Part shown: positions 16,540 through 29,900 of the stretch, one piece after another
Layout of the letters: each line of letters opens with the position of its first letter
Position numbering within the stretch: position 1 is the stretch's first letter
Assembly: GCF_000428585.1 (NCBI RefSeq)
Contig: NZ_AUAF01000006.1
Coordinates: forward strand, 1 to 64,000
Origin: Zooshikella ganghwensis DSM 15267
GTDB taxonomy: Bacteria > Pseudomonadota > Gammaproteobacteria > Pseudomonadales > Zooshikellaceae
DNA: 64,000 nt
Direction of reading: 5' to 3'
The notes under the pieces: model-generated
What the model was told of the DNA's origin: nothing
What the model saw: only the letters and a program-made list of their open reading frames with translations
Databases searched by the model: none
Program-made: the position numbers and the translations under genes

Positions 16540-16803
16540 CTAGGACCTGTTAACACTATTTGAATATCACTGTTATGACGGTAAAAGCACTAATCTAGGC
16601 GCGAAGAGTGAAGTTTAGTTATTCTAAATGAACAATGAGCAACAACGAGTAGTGCTTTTACCGTCATAACCCTTCGGGCTGTGATCCACCTAGCAGTGTT
16701 ACAAGTCATTTATGTAGAATGACTACACGGCATTCCTTGTGCCTTGCTAGGCGAAAAAATAGTCTACGGCAGTGGTGATTCAAATAGTGTTAACAGGCCC
16801 TAG
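16540..16803 (+). mobile_element. MITE, copy 2 (IS630-type ends, CTAG target)
   Basis: A 258-base element (16543-16800) has the same inverted repeats as copy 1 and lies in the same orientation, again within CTAG with TA on both sides. It differs from copy 1 by a gain of seven bases (AGTGAAG-type duplication near 16606), a loss of seven near 16690 and several substitutions, including GGACC for GGGCC at the left tip. It has no open reading frame of note. The two copies bracket 5.2 kb carrying the GFA gene, the AIM24 operon and a solute-binding protein gene. Confidence 0.85.
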
Positions 16804-16883
16804 ATTAGAATACCTAATTTTTAGACTTGAAAAAGTAGTTTTAAAAGCAAATGAGAAACTGTAGAACAATATATTTTTTCATA

Positions 16884-17651
16884 TTACAACCAGTCATCTA
16901 GTCCATACTTATCGAGAATGGTTTTAAGTTTGCCTGTTTCCCGCAACTTTTTGATGCCATCAGAAAATAATTGAACGTAATTTTGTGAAACATTTTTTGC
17001 TGGAGAACACGCAATGTATATGTCTTCTGGTTCAAGGAGTAAGCCAGCTTCGACGATGTCATTACTTAAGCCAAGTTCATTGAGCTTTGACTTTACGACC
17101 AAATCAGCTCCAACTGTCACAGTAATGCGCCCAGCGACCAGCTTCCTTAGATTTTTTTCAAGCGCGTTATTACTGCTAATGACCTTAACCATGGGCGATG
17201 ATTGCTTGTTTTCTATGTAGGCATCTAAATTGTCACTATAATCATATCCACCAATAACCCCAAGTCGCTGGTTTTCGAGTGAGTCAATGCCTTTAAAGGT
17301 CCAGGTATTGCCTTTTTTGACATAAAAGGTAGAGCCAACTTTGCCCCATGATTCGGTTGGGTAAATAAAATCGGGTGCTTCGCTTTTGCTTACACCTACT
17401 AAGCAATCATAATTGCCTTGTTTGACTTCCAAAAGGCTACGTTGCCAAGGCATCATTTTGTAATCTATTTGGTGGCCGTGTTCACTCATAATAGCGTTAG
17501 CTATTTCAATCATATAACCTGGCTTTTCATCCTTAGGTTCACCATTAATGGGAAACCATTTATCTGCTCGGATGGTTATCGTATCTGCATGGGATACCTG
17601 AATTAATGGACTCAAAGTAAGCACAATTATTGCCTGCTGAATTAATTTCAT
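16884..17651 (-). CDS. Periplasmic solute-binding protein, SBP_bac_3 type (second orphan)
   Basis: The protein has 255 residues with a signal peptide ending in VSHA (~residue 22), then DTITIRADKWFPINGEPKDEKPGYMIEIANAIM, the family-3 binding-protein opening. Other matches are YKMMPWQRSLLEVKQGNYDCLVGVSKSEAPDFIYP and a C-terminal FSDGIKKLRETGKLKTILDKYGLDDWL. GGAAA lies about ten bases upstream of the ATG. No transporter genes adjoin it. It is transcribed away from the giant gene at 17987. The ligand is unknown; a sensor role or a shared transporter elsewhere are both possible. Confidence 0.85.
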   Translation of the reverse strand: MKLIQQAIIVLTLSPLIQVSHADTITIRADKWFPINGEPKDEKPGYMIEIANAIMSEHGHQIDYKMMPWQRSLLEVKQGNYDCLVGVSKSEAPDFIYPTESWGKVGSTFYVKKGNTWTFKGIDSLENQRLGVIGGYDYSDNLDAYIENKQSSPMVKVISSNNALEKNLRKLVAGRITVTVGADLVVKSKLNELGLSNDIVEAGLLLEPEDIYIACSPAKNVSQNYVQLFSDGIKKLRETGKLKTILDKYGLDDWL

Positions 17652-17986
17652 CAGTTTTTTCCAAATTTTAGGGTATTTAGCAGTTCCAAAGTTTAGATTA
17701 TAATGCCGCCGCTATCATGCTTATTATATAAGCATTGTAAAGCTACTTTTACCATCTTCTGATTAGGTTTAAATAAAAAAATAATACATCGATGTAAGGG
17801 GTATTTGGCGGACGTTCGTTATGCTGATTTTGGGAAAAGGGTACTTCAGAACAGGTGTCAACAAAAAACTGGCTTAATGCAAATCGAAATTTAGCGGTAC
17901 ATCTTATATGAAATTTAAGCACAAATGATTGAGTTTAAACTGCTATAACTAAAGGTATTGTCACGACACCGGCGCCTTTGTAGTTT
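17652..17986. promoter_or_regulatory. Divergent intergenic region with operator-like palindrome
   Basis: This 335-base gap separates the divergent solute-binding protein and giant-protein genes and should hold both promoters. ATGCTTAT 17717-17724 and ATAAGCAT 17728-17735 form a perfect inverted repeat around three bases, the size and symmetry of a dimeric repressor operator, about 65 bases upstream of the solute-binding protein gene. No well-spaced sigma-70 pair was found before the giant gene. Its ATG has only a weak ribosome-binding site and an in-frame TAG six bases before it. Confidence 0.45.
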
Positions 17987-20900
17987 ATGCAGTATTTTAA
18001 AAAGGCTTCCTTTATTCCTTCATCTTTCAAGATCGTTATTTTATTAATGATCTATTTTTTTCTGTCAGCATCCGCTTATGGGGTTGATAGCGATATTCGC
18101 GTTGTGCATTCATTAACAGGGCGATCAGAGCAAGAATCTTTCAGTTATATGCTATCAATTTCAGACTGCCAGCAGGTATTAAAAGTGGTAGTGCCTGAAT
18201 TAAGTAAGACTTATTTGCCTGATGAAATGACGTGGAATAGCCAAGGAAATTGTAGCTTACGTATTGACTTTGATAAATTGCAGTTGTTGCCTAGCGTTTC
18301 GTTGCAGCTGGCTGATGGATCTACGCAGCAAGTTCAAGAAACATTTAGTGTGGAAGCTCAAAAACCACAATTGACCTTACAGAAGGTCAGTGTTGCTGAA
18401 GAAGAAGGAAAAGGTTTCTTGCGAGTTGATTTAACGGCAAGTGATGATGTAGATATTCACTATATTGCGCTTAATGTCAAAGGTGTCCGTATTTCAGACC
18501 TTAGGCGCTACAGTGGAATTTTAAATCAAGCATTGGATAATGCATTTGCGGCCACAGCGACAACAAAAATACTTTACCCTTATCATGAACAGCAAACATC
18601 TTTTGTTTTGGAACTCCCACTCGCTGATATTTCGGTAGAAGAAGCCATCCAAAATGGCATGGTGATAATTGATGCTTATTGTGTCGATAGTTCTGGAAAT
18701 CGCACTACCATTGCTGAAATGATGACATTGTCAGAAAGTACCGAAGAAGCCATTTTAAGTACTCATGTTATCCCTAAAGCAATGGTTTTTTCTAACTCAC
18801 TACAGAACTTCCAAATTATTCCAATGGTGAATTATCAATACCGTGGAGAGGTGGCTTTGTCGGGGAGTGGTCGGGGTGTAAGTTACTCAACAAATGCACC
18901 TAACAAAGTATGGGTGAGTGAAGAAGGGGCTGTTTATCCCTTACAGGAAACGGCTGGTGAGACAGTTGAAATCAAGGTTGCCTTCCCCAACGGTGATACG
19001 CAATCTATTCCAGTCACAATTGATTTTAATAAGCGTGTTAGCCGCTTAGCCACTAATCAAATGGGTACCGTTGACCCCATAATGATTTCTAGGTTGAATC
19101 AGTTTCAACCATGGCAAGACTTATTTGTGGTATTTGATGATGGGACGGTGACGGCTTTACCCAATAACATTGCAGTAGACTATCAATTACAGGTAGAGGA
19201 AAAAACACGGCTTGAGCTGTCTACTGAGCAGGGACTATTAGCAAAACACAGTATTGATGAAAATGCCCCTGCACAATTACAGGTAACGGTACCCTCACTC
19301 AATAATTTATCGTTAGCAATACCCGTATCCGCAAAAGATGGTCCACCTCTTCTTAAACTTAAACCTGCTGGTAAATTAGTTGCTGAGCAGGCTTTTTCAC
19401 TACAGGTTGATGCCGAAGATGATGTAGGTATTAATGAGGTTAACTATTATTTGAATAATCAATTAGTCGCGAGTACTTCTGCTGCACCTTTTCAGGTGTC
19501 CTTGCCTATTCCGGATCGGTTCGTAGGTCAGCAGGTTGAGATAAAAGCCATTGCTTATGATACGTTGGGCCAGTCGTCTATTGACCAGTTTACAGCACAA
19601 GTGGTCAGAGATGAGGCTGGTGTTTTTCCAGAAGTGCAATTTGAATTACCCATTGAAGGCAAGCGGGTAACAGAGGGCACATCATTAACGGCTCAATTAG
19701 CGATTGATTTAGGCATCATGGGCAAAGGTGAAACACGTTCATCTATCCAGTCGGTACGCTTTTTTATTGATGGTAAACCAACATTACCAATTACTTATCC
19801 GCAATTTACACTCAGAGATGGGCCTACGAAAGAAAAATATTTTTTTGAATTATGGCGTACTAATATCAACCTTGACCCCATTGGCACAGATGAAACAGCA
19901 ATATCACTGTATGCAGAAATAACGAATACTCAACAAAAAAAGCAACAGCTCCCTGCAAAGTTAATTCGGGTTTTTAAAAATAAACCACCCATTGTGAAAA
20001 TTGTGAGTCCTTTAACCGGGCGTGATGTCAGTGCGGGTGAAAAAATAACCATTAAGGTGGATGTATCTGATGATACTCTTTGGCTAGGAACGGCATTAAG
20101 GATTTCAGCCAATGGGAAAATGATTGAAGAGCAACAAATAATCGATATCACTCAACAGCAAAGCACAGCGTATAACTTAGGTAATACCCAACGGGAAATA
20201 AAACTCTCAGTACCTGCTGAAGCCATTGGCAGTTCTATTGAATTACAGGCAGAAGCTATTGATGTTCATGAGCAACGTGCACTGAGTTCGCCTGTTGTTA
20301 TTTCTGTAAAAGCTGATACTAAACCTTCTGTTGCCTTAACTTATCCCGTTGAAGGAACTGTCATGACGGGAGATATTCCGGTTGAAATACGGGCTACGGC
20401 CACGGATGATTTAGGGGTGCAACGGGTAGCATTTTATGTAAATGAAGTATTACTCGGTACGGATACTCGGCCGCCTTTTAGTGTTATGTATACGCCACCT
20501 GTTTTAGAAAAAGAAACACCTGTTCAAGTAAAAGCCATGGTTTTTGATACGGCACAGCAACAGGCAGAAAGTAATGTGGTGAATGCTGTTATTGGCAAAG
20601 ATGTTGAACCGCCGGTGGTTAATGTTGTATCTCCCTCAGAATACTCGGGTGATGGCCACTTAAAGGTCATTGAGCAGGAGCAGTTCGTTTTAAAATTAGC
20701 AGGCTATGATAATGTGGCTACTACCTCAATTTTGCTACAAGGATTACGCCATCAGCAAGGTCAAGGTTATCAATTAACGGGTGATGAAAATGATCAGGTA
20801 ACATTTACTGGACAGGATATTAAAACTATTCCGGGTGCAGTCAATGCATATTCTTTAGCGTTGTTAGTGAATAGTCCTGCCACAGTGACTCAGGATACAG

Positions 20901-23900
20901 GTGACGTACTTTCGCTAAGAATTAATGTGAGTGACCAGCAGCAAAATACAGCAAAACTTACACAAACACTGTTGGTTTCGAAAGATAACCCACCCGCAAT
21001 AACAGAATTCCAACCAGCAAATGTTCAACCGATGTTATTGAGCAAGCCTTATTTATTTACCTTGGTGGCTGAGGATGATATTAGTGTCAATAATCTGGTG
21101 GTGGAAGCAAGGCGGCCTAACACCAGTGATGTTGTATTCGCAAAAACCTTTGCTGGCGGGACAGATTTTCTAATTGATAAAAAGTTGATTAAGGATTTTG
21201 CATTGATATTGGCTGATCAACCCGCATTAGCCAGCTTGCCTGCAGTTGACTTGACGTTTTTTGTTGTTGATAACAAAGGTCAGCGCTCTCCAGCTCGGCA
21301 GCAAACACTTACCTTTTCACAAGATAATGAGCCACCTATAATTACACTTTTTGGGCCAGATGAAGGTAAAAACTATTATGCGGGTGAGAAAATTCAGTTA
21401 GATTTTTCTGCTCAAGATGCATCAAGTATTAAGCAAATTAATGTATTGCTGGATAGTCAATCCATTTACCAAAAAAACTATACGACAAATAGTATTAAAG
21501 AACGGCTACCTGTTACTGTACCTAATGGCCAACCCTCTTTTACATTAAGTATTTCAGGTAAGGATACTTATGATAATGAATCGGCCATTATTACCAAAAC
21601 CTACACCATTATTCAGGATGAGAAACCTCAGGTTTCAATAAGAACGCCTGCCACTAACAGTGTTTTTATGGAAGGAGCATTGTTTGCGCTTAATGTGGCT
21701 GCCAGTGATGACCGTAAATTGCAGTCACTCACCGCCTACTGGCTTTTTTCTGACCAAACACAGCAGCCTATCCATAGTTTTAAATTATCAGATCAGGCGA
21801 GCAGTAATACGCAAGCTTCTAGCGTTCGCCAAGCACACTATCATCATCATGATGTACGGGTCCCCAAAGCGGTTGGCGGCAATGAGGCACAGCTTATCGT
21901 AGAAGCCAAAGACAGTAGCGGTCAAACACAGCAAGCTGCCGTCACGCTTCAACTGAAACATGATGCAGAGCCACCTGCGGTATCACTCACCAGTAACCAG
22001 TTTGATATTTTACCAGGGCAAGCGCTGACATTAACAGGGGTGGCCAGTGATAATCAGTTTATTGACCGCATAGTGCTGGCTATTAAAGATGCTAATGGCC
22101 AGTTATTAACACCTGGCATTTCCATTGGACGCAAAGACGAAGTAAAACAGGAGGTGGTACAGGATGTATTAACGCTTGGTACCTTTATGAAAGGGAGTCG
22201 TTTTTATTCAAATTTTGATTTGTTGGCTAACTTTTCCAATCAGGATTTTCTCACCTATGCCCGCCAGCCGCTCACGGGCACATTGACAGTAACGGATAAA
22301 GGGGGAAATAGTGCTGAGGAGTCATTGGTCATTCGGTTGCTCCCTGATAAAACACCACCACAGATATCGATTTTACGTCCAGAAAGCCAACAGTTTAGTA
22401 ATGATGAGTTAGCGTTTTCTTATTCTGTTACGGATGATTTCTTGTTGGCTTCTGTTGTTTCTTATGTCGTTAAAGGGAATGACAAAGTCATTGTCCAGCA
22501 ACAAGAAGGAATTAATGGTCCACATCATTCAGTGTCAGCACTCAGTAAACCACTGGCTGATTTTAACTTAGCGGTGAATGATCAGTTTGATGTATTAGTA
22601 GAGGCAAAAGATCAGTTTGGCAATACGGCATTACTATCACGTGCAGTAGAGGTAATAGCAGATCAGCCACCCAAGGTAGTTGTTACCAGTGAGCCTCAAC
22701 AGATCCAGGGCAGTCGTATTGATTTGGCTATCCAGGTTGAGGATGATGCAGTCAGTCGAGAAGACCCTGTGTGGCTCTTTCCGCTTGCCACAACCTTAAG
22801 TGGTTTAAAGGTTGATGATTCATCATCGACGCAGGTTTCACGCCAGATCCAGCAACAGGTTAAGCAGCAGACAGTGACTTCACCCAGTCCACGGATGATT
22901 AATATGCCAGGCCTGACCTTGGCCTATCCAGAAGCCGGAAATTGGACAGGCCAAATTTGGGTTGGAGATCAATTGGTATTAAGTGTTAAGCAACAGCAAA
23001 TGACGCTGTGGCCTGTGCCTTCACTTACATCTGACTCAGTGATTCGTTTTACAGATGGTCAACAGAATGCACTCCCCATTACAGCTGAGGTAACTCGGTA
23101 TACAGACGATCTTTGCTTGGCTAAGCCCGATATCCTCACCAAGACCTTTGATGACGGGCAGTTAGCTTTAAAAGATTTGCAGGTAGCGGGTACCCATCGT
23201 TTGGAAATTAGCCTGCTTAACAACAATCCAGTACTGAATGGCTTGCTACGGCGCATGGTGATTCAGCTGGCGCAAAGTGATCAGTTGTTAGCGTCACTTA
23301 TGGTAGCAGTCAGTGATCAGCAGCAAAATGAAGCGCTGTTGTATTTACCTAAGTTACTGTCTGCGCGGCAAGCTCAAACAGAGCTTAAACAGCAGGTGTT
23401 GACATCAGTAATGACTCAGGCAGATATGGCTATGGCCATGTTAGTCAGTGCCTCTGACCGGGCCACTCATACGCGTGATATGCAACAGCTAAACCCACTT
23501 TATCATTGGCAACTCAGGGGGGATACTTTGCCTCCTGAGCTGAGCTTATTATCCCCATCATCAGGCAGTCATGTCATCAGCCAGCAACAGCTCTTCTTAG
23601 AACTCAACTTGGCAGATAATTCCACGCAAATAAAAGCACTTCAGTTAATGAATAGTAAAGGACAGCTGTTACGTGCGTTTAGCCCTAAGGCAAGTCAAAC
23701 CAGTGTTAAGCTGCCCTATACTGTGCCATCTGGTTTATTGACAGGCGATCTGGCACTGACTGCTCAACTTGTTGATTGGTCAGGAAATCAGCAACGTCAG
23801 GTGTTTTTATTCCCCATACAGCAAAACCAGCTACCCACCATTCAGCTGACAGGTTGGCATGATCAGGCTAGGGCGATTAAGGATTTGGAGCGATTGAGTT

Positions 23901-26900
23901 ATGGCGAGTTTTGGGTCAGAAATGGTGGTCGCTTTACAGTCAATTGGCAGGGGGCTGACGATACCGGGGTCTCTAAAGTTACTCTGCGTCAGTTGTCAGC
24001 GGAAGGGGTTCCCATACAAACCCTGTTTGAGAAAAGCTATGGGGTATCCTGTCCTAATGCACCTAATCTGGTAGCTGATGAGCAGGTTAGTATTGATTTT
24101 AACGAAACGGCTCCCACACAGTACGAACTTATTATTGAAGATAATGCCCAGCAGCAAGCCCGCCAGCACTTTTTAGTCTACCCACAAGCTAATATCCAGC
24201 CACAAATAGCTATTCAATCCCCTGCTCAGGACCAGTTTATTGTAGCAGGCACCCAACAGCTCCTGGTGAAAGTGTTAGGGGTTGATGATCGAGGTATGAA
24301 AGGTTCTCCCAGCTTCCGCGTCAATGGTATGCCCGTCTTTCTCTCACAGCCTGATGTTAAAAGGGAGAAACTGGAAAAAGAAGAAATTAATGTCGTGTTG
24401 CAAGGGTTTTATGATCGATATGAGGCGCTCTATAACCCTCGTATCGCAGCAGAAGTCGCGATTAAAGAAAATATGGTTGAGCGCTACTATGTGCTGACGC
24501 TGCCTGAGCTATTGATGGATACCCAGCAACCCCTGACATTGCAAATGACCTGGGCTGATAATGAGTCGGCAGTGGCAACCTTAGAGCGGCGCATACAGGT
24601 TAAAGCGGATGATATTCCACCTGTTGCCGTATTTGTGGGACCTGCGGTTGAGGTGGGGGCAATAGAAGGTGCAGATATGACCCTGCTGTTACAGGGGTAC
24701 GATAATGTACAAGTGAAGCAATTGGTGCTGGAAAAGCGTTATGGCATTAAGTTAAAGGATGGTAGTTATCAGTATGGTGATTACACGGTTATTCAACGCT
24801 ATGAAAATACATCTCCAGTAGACTTCAATCCAGTTACCACCCTCAATATAGACTCTCCTTTATATCGGCATTTAGTGCATATTGATACCCAGTCTCGCAT
24901 TCTTAGTTTGTTTCCGACGATAAGCCGTCAGCAAGTGGAGCGTATGGATGTTTGGTTCCGCTTGGAGGCATCCGATAAAAATCGTCAAGCTCACCGTGAA
25001 GTGGCGTTTCTCGTTAAACCGGATGAGCAGCCCATTGTCGATATCATGACACCCCAGCCAAACCAGAAGGTGGTGGAGTCTACAGCGTTAGAGGTGTTGG
25101 TAAATGCTCAAGATGATGTCGGGGTCGCTTATGTCAATTTATCAGCACGCTATGCTGATGGTAGCGAATATAGTTTTACCCAAAATGAGCCTCCGTATCG
25201 ATTTCAAGTCCCTATGCCAACCTATCAGAACACGGGTTCAGCGGCTGACAATCAAGTAGAGCTTTGGGTGGAAGCAGTCGATACCTATGGGCATCGCTGT
25301 CCTTTAACAGACTTTAATCAACTACCAGCCTGTGAAAAGTTAACGGTTTACACTCAGACCGATCAGGCCCCCCTTATTACCCTGGTAAAACCTGATGCTG
25401 GGGCGGGTTTTATTGAAGGCCAGTCTGTTCTGGTACAGCTCAATGCGGCTGATGACGTCGGGGTGGATCGGGTTAACCTACAGGTTTCAGGGTTGGTTGG
25501 CGGTGACCAAGTACTGACTGATGTCGAGTTTCCCTATGAGTTTTTATTAACCTTACCCTATGGCCAGGCGGGCAAGCCGATTAGTTTAACGGCCAGTGTC
25601 ACTGAAGTGCGCCAACAAAACCCACGGACGATTTATACCCCTGTACCACGTAAGCTGAATGTAGAGGGTGATCAGGTAGCGCCGGTTATTGCCGTCAAGG
25701 CACCCGCTCAGCAGGGGGCACAAATCTCTGAGCTACGAGTTCTGCCTTTTGCGGCGGAAATCTATGACAATGTGGCGGTTTCGCGCTTAGAAGCGCAGTT
25801 ACGGGTCGATAAAAATCAGGATGGAGTGTTTGCTGATAACGAGGTGGTCCAACAACAGACTCAGGTTGCACCACCTTATGCGGGTAGTTTCAGTGTCCAG
25901 TCGCTGGCAACCTACTTAACTGGTCAGTCAAATGCAGGCAATGTGTCACAGCTGCCCTTGCAGGTAAAATTTATTGCTTATGATGGAGTAGGTAATACGG
26001 CTGAACAATCGGTAGCAGTTCAATTGGTCGCCAACCAGCCTCCGACGGTGACCAATATCCAGCTATTAGATAACCGGGGCTTTAATTTAGGTGAACAGTC
26101 TGAGATGGCCGAAGGCCGGCGGGTACGACTCAATGTTCTGGGACAAGATCCGGAGCAAGGGGTTGCCAGTGCTGCACTTTATTACAGCTTATTAGATGAT
26201 GATGGCAATAACACTGAGCTTATCTTTTTAGGTGAAGATGTTGCTGCGCCTTTCCAGTTTGACTGGCAGATTCCAAAAGGCAGGGTCGGCCAACGCATTC
26301 GATTTGTTGCCAATGTTAAAGATGTGGATGGTTTTGCCTCTACAGACTTTGCCCGGCCGTCCACTTTGACTATTACGGCAGATGCTCCACCTGTGGCTAA
26401 AATTGTCAAACCCACTAATGCGAGTAGCGCGTTGATTGCGGGTACGGCGCTGGAAGTGGTGGTGGAAGCGTTTGATGATTTGGGTGTCGATGGCATTAAC
26501 TATGTGGTGTTTTATGTTAATGGCAAGCCCATACGAACCGTTACCAGTAGTCTAGGCGCGCTGACAGGTTCATTAGCACAAAATCATCTTTATCAGGCCT
26601 TTTTGCCTGCACCAGAAGGTGTGGATGGCTTTTTGATACAAGCGCTGGCCTATGATCAGCAGGGCCAGGTGGGTCAAAGCCAAGTACTGCAAGTGGGGCA
26701 AGTCAGAGATACGGTTCCACCGAAAATCAGCATACTCTCACCCATTGACCGGGATATTTTGACAGCAGAACAACCACTGAAAGCAGTGGTTGCCGTCGAT
26801 GATATTGGTGCCCCCATTGAGCGGGTAACAATGAGCTGGCAGCGTGAATATGAATCTGTGGGTGGTTGGCAAGTGTTAGCCAGTGATGAGTTGGAATTGA

Positions 26901-29900
26901 AGCAGACCACCAGTAATGACCCCGCTATCCCGGTAAGTGATCCGGAAAACCATCGCTATATTTATTGGGCAGAATATAGCAGTGGCATGATTTTATCTCG
27001 GGCTCGTGAACGTAATGAACGGGTCCGGGTGGTGACAAAGGTGGTGACACCTGCCCATACCGTAGAAGAAACAGCTTACTATGAAGTCGGCTGGCCGATC
27101 AGTCAGCGGCGCTATATGGCTCCCGCAGAAGGGCATACTGCTGAAGCGCGTGGGGTGTATTACACCGCCGTTGATCAGTTTAAATCTATTCGCCAGTCAT
27201 CGACTTCAGATAGCCTACAGGGAGCGATGGTGGGCGCTTGGTCCACCCATGACCCGATGCGTTATGAGCAAGGTTTAGGTCATATTGAGGGTACCAGCCA
27301 AAGTAAAACACCACCACGTACGGGGATATTTATTCTGGATGCAGTGGATGAAAAAGCTGGGGATGCACAGGGTAATTTTTACGTTTACTCATCGCTACTC
27401 AACAGTGCTGCAGAAATATTTACTGGGACCATCACTGAGATTACTACTGCTTCTGATCTGGTATTAGCGGCTAAAATTGCCTCACAGCAGGATAATGTTA
27501 ATGTTGAGGCGTTCAGCCAGAATGAACATACCTTTGTCACCACTTTAGCGCAGGAAATTGAGCAAGACTGGGGTGGCTCAGCAGACCAGGCCACAGGGCG
27601 TATTGATCTGACCAATACGCAAGCGGAGTTATTATTATTTGCTCATCGTAATGGTGATGGGCAGTTTGGTTTAGCTTATCAGCTCACTGGGCGAATACAG
27701 CTCCCTTACGAAGATGTTTATGGCGTTGCCCGTAAAGATCACTTGGCGCTGGTAGCCAATGGCTATGGTGGGGTGCAGGTATTTGACATTAGTAACCCGA
27801 CAGCTCCTTACAAAATAGGGTTTATTAAGCCCAATGGTTATGCCAGAGATGTGGTGGTTCACCAACATTATGCGTTTATTGCCGCTTCTCACGAGGGTAT
27901 TGTGGTCGCTGACCTGGCGGACCCAGCACTACCGATAGTGGCACAGCTGGATACCTTGGGTATTGCCAACCGGTTGACCTTGCAAGGTGACAGGCTGTAT
28001 GTGACTGACATGGCAGGGGATGGCGGCGCATCCCAGCTCAACATCATCAACATTAACAATCCCTTCCAGCCGCAACTGGTCAAAGTGGTTGAGCTACAAC
28101 CTAACCGGCCTGACCTGGTCGCAGATGGTATGTACGATGTGCATGTGTCAGGGCATTTAGCCTATGTCACCATGCATTACTCTGACCAGGAAGATAAGCC
28201 TGCCCAAGCTCTGGTAGAAATGATCGATTTGAGCAAAGTCGATGACCCGACCATTGATGCCACAATTCCAGTGTTAACCAAGGCTAAGGCGACATTAGAT
28301 GATTATGCCTCTCGAGGCATTACCCTTGCCCGCGGTGGCTTGCAGGTCGCAACGGGTAAAGGTGGGATTGCACGGGTTGAAATGCCAGAGCTGTCTATCC
28401 TGCAGCATACTCCTGTGCTGAATCAATATGATGTGGGGCAGCAGTTACCGGCGATCGAAGTGATGTTCTCAGCACCGCTTGCGGCTGAGCAGGCAGAGGC
28501 TGTTCGCCCATCGATTCAAATCAAGGTAGGAGATCCTATTGTCGGTGAGTTGATTACGGATCAGTTTGAGCTGGCCTACAAACCAACAACCGGTAATGAA
28601 GTGAGTCGTCAGACGCTTCTGGTTAAGCGCAAGCAGGGCTTCAATCTGGCACCTAATCAGCAGTATTTTGTAACGTTGACGGCTGGGTTGGAGCCACTAG
28701 CCGGTTATCCGCTCAGTGAAGACTATCAATTTGGCTTTACCACACAGCGCTTTCTCAATGCTGCAACACCTGAAATCCAGCGCATTTGTGCGCAGTCAGC
28801 CGCTAACACACCCGTTGATAGCTGTGTCAGTGCTGGTGATATCAGTGGTGGTACACCAATTCGTATTACTGGTAAGCACTTTGGTGATAAGCCCAAGCTA
28901 GTAGTAGGTGGACAGCCACTAGTGGTCAGTCGAGTTGAGCATGATGATCTCACAGGGGTGGATACCCTTTATGCAACAACAGTCCCCAACTATGCGGGGC
29001 CTGCTGCCGTCAAAGTGACTAATGCATATGAGTTATCCGATGTGTTGTTAGGAGGCTTTACGTATGTTGATCAGTTGGAAATATCTTTCTTGACCCCAGC
29101 GGTGGTGAATACCAGTCAGCGGGGTGAAAACGATCAGGTGGCCATTGTCGGTTATGGTTTTCATAGCAGGATTAAGGTCACTGCCTATAAATCAGGGCAG
29201 CCTGCAACAGCACAGATTTTTACGCCAGGTGCTGGCACCTTACAGCTGCAAAGCGCAGAGCGCATGCAGTGGACCGTACCTGATTTTGGCGATGAAAATT
29301 ATCGTGGTTTTGTTGATATTGAAGTGGAGGATGAGCTAGGGCGCCGCTTTGTCCGGCGAAATGCTTTATTTTACGGCAAGTTGACAGTTGATCGCCGACT
29401 GATCAGCTCAGCACCTTTAGCAGCCAACAAAATCCAAGAACTATTAGCCGATCTGGCTGAAGGTAAGCCTACAGACTTTTTGCAGGATGCAGGTCGTTTA
29501 CCACCTGGGCAAATTGTTGACCTGCAGTTTGATTCAAGCCAACCCCTGCTTTATGTATTAGGTGCAGGTATTACAGATGGTGTAGCCCCTGACCATGTTT
29601 ATGATCGGCAACAGTTTGAGCATTATTTTGCACCAGGCTGGATATCACTGGTTCATTATGAGCCTGGCCGCTTGGCTGAAGCAGCGACTGTGCATGGTTT
29701 AGGGTATTACAACTTGCCTCAGGATCTGGTGCCTCAGGGAATGCTGGTTCATGGTCAGCAGTTGTATATCTCAGCAAAAGGGTATCACTTTAAGCATATT
29801 CAAACCGAGTTTAATAATCGGACCGCGCTACTGGTTTATCCAGCCAATACCACTGTATTTGATACTTCAAGCTCTGGTACTGGCAACAGTAGTGTATTAG

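Noticed and set aside
17929..17949. Promoter TTGAGT/TATAAC before the giant gene
   Set aside because: The two hexamers are only nine bases apart, far from the ~17 needed.
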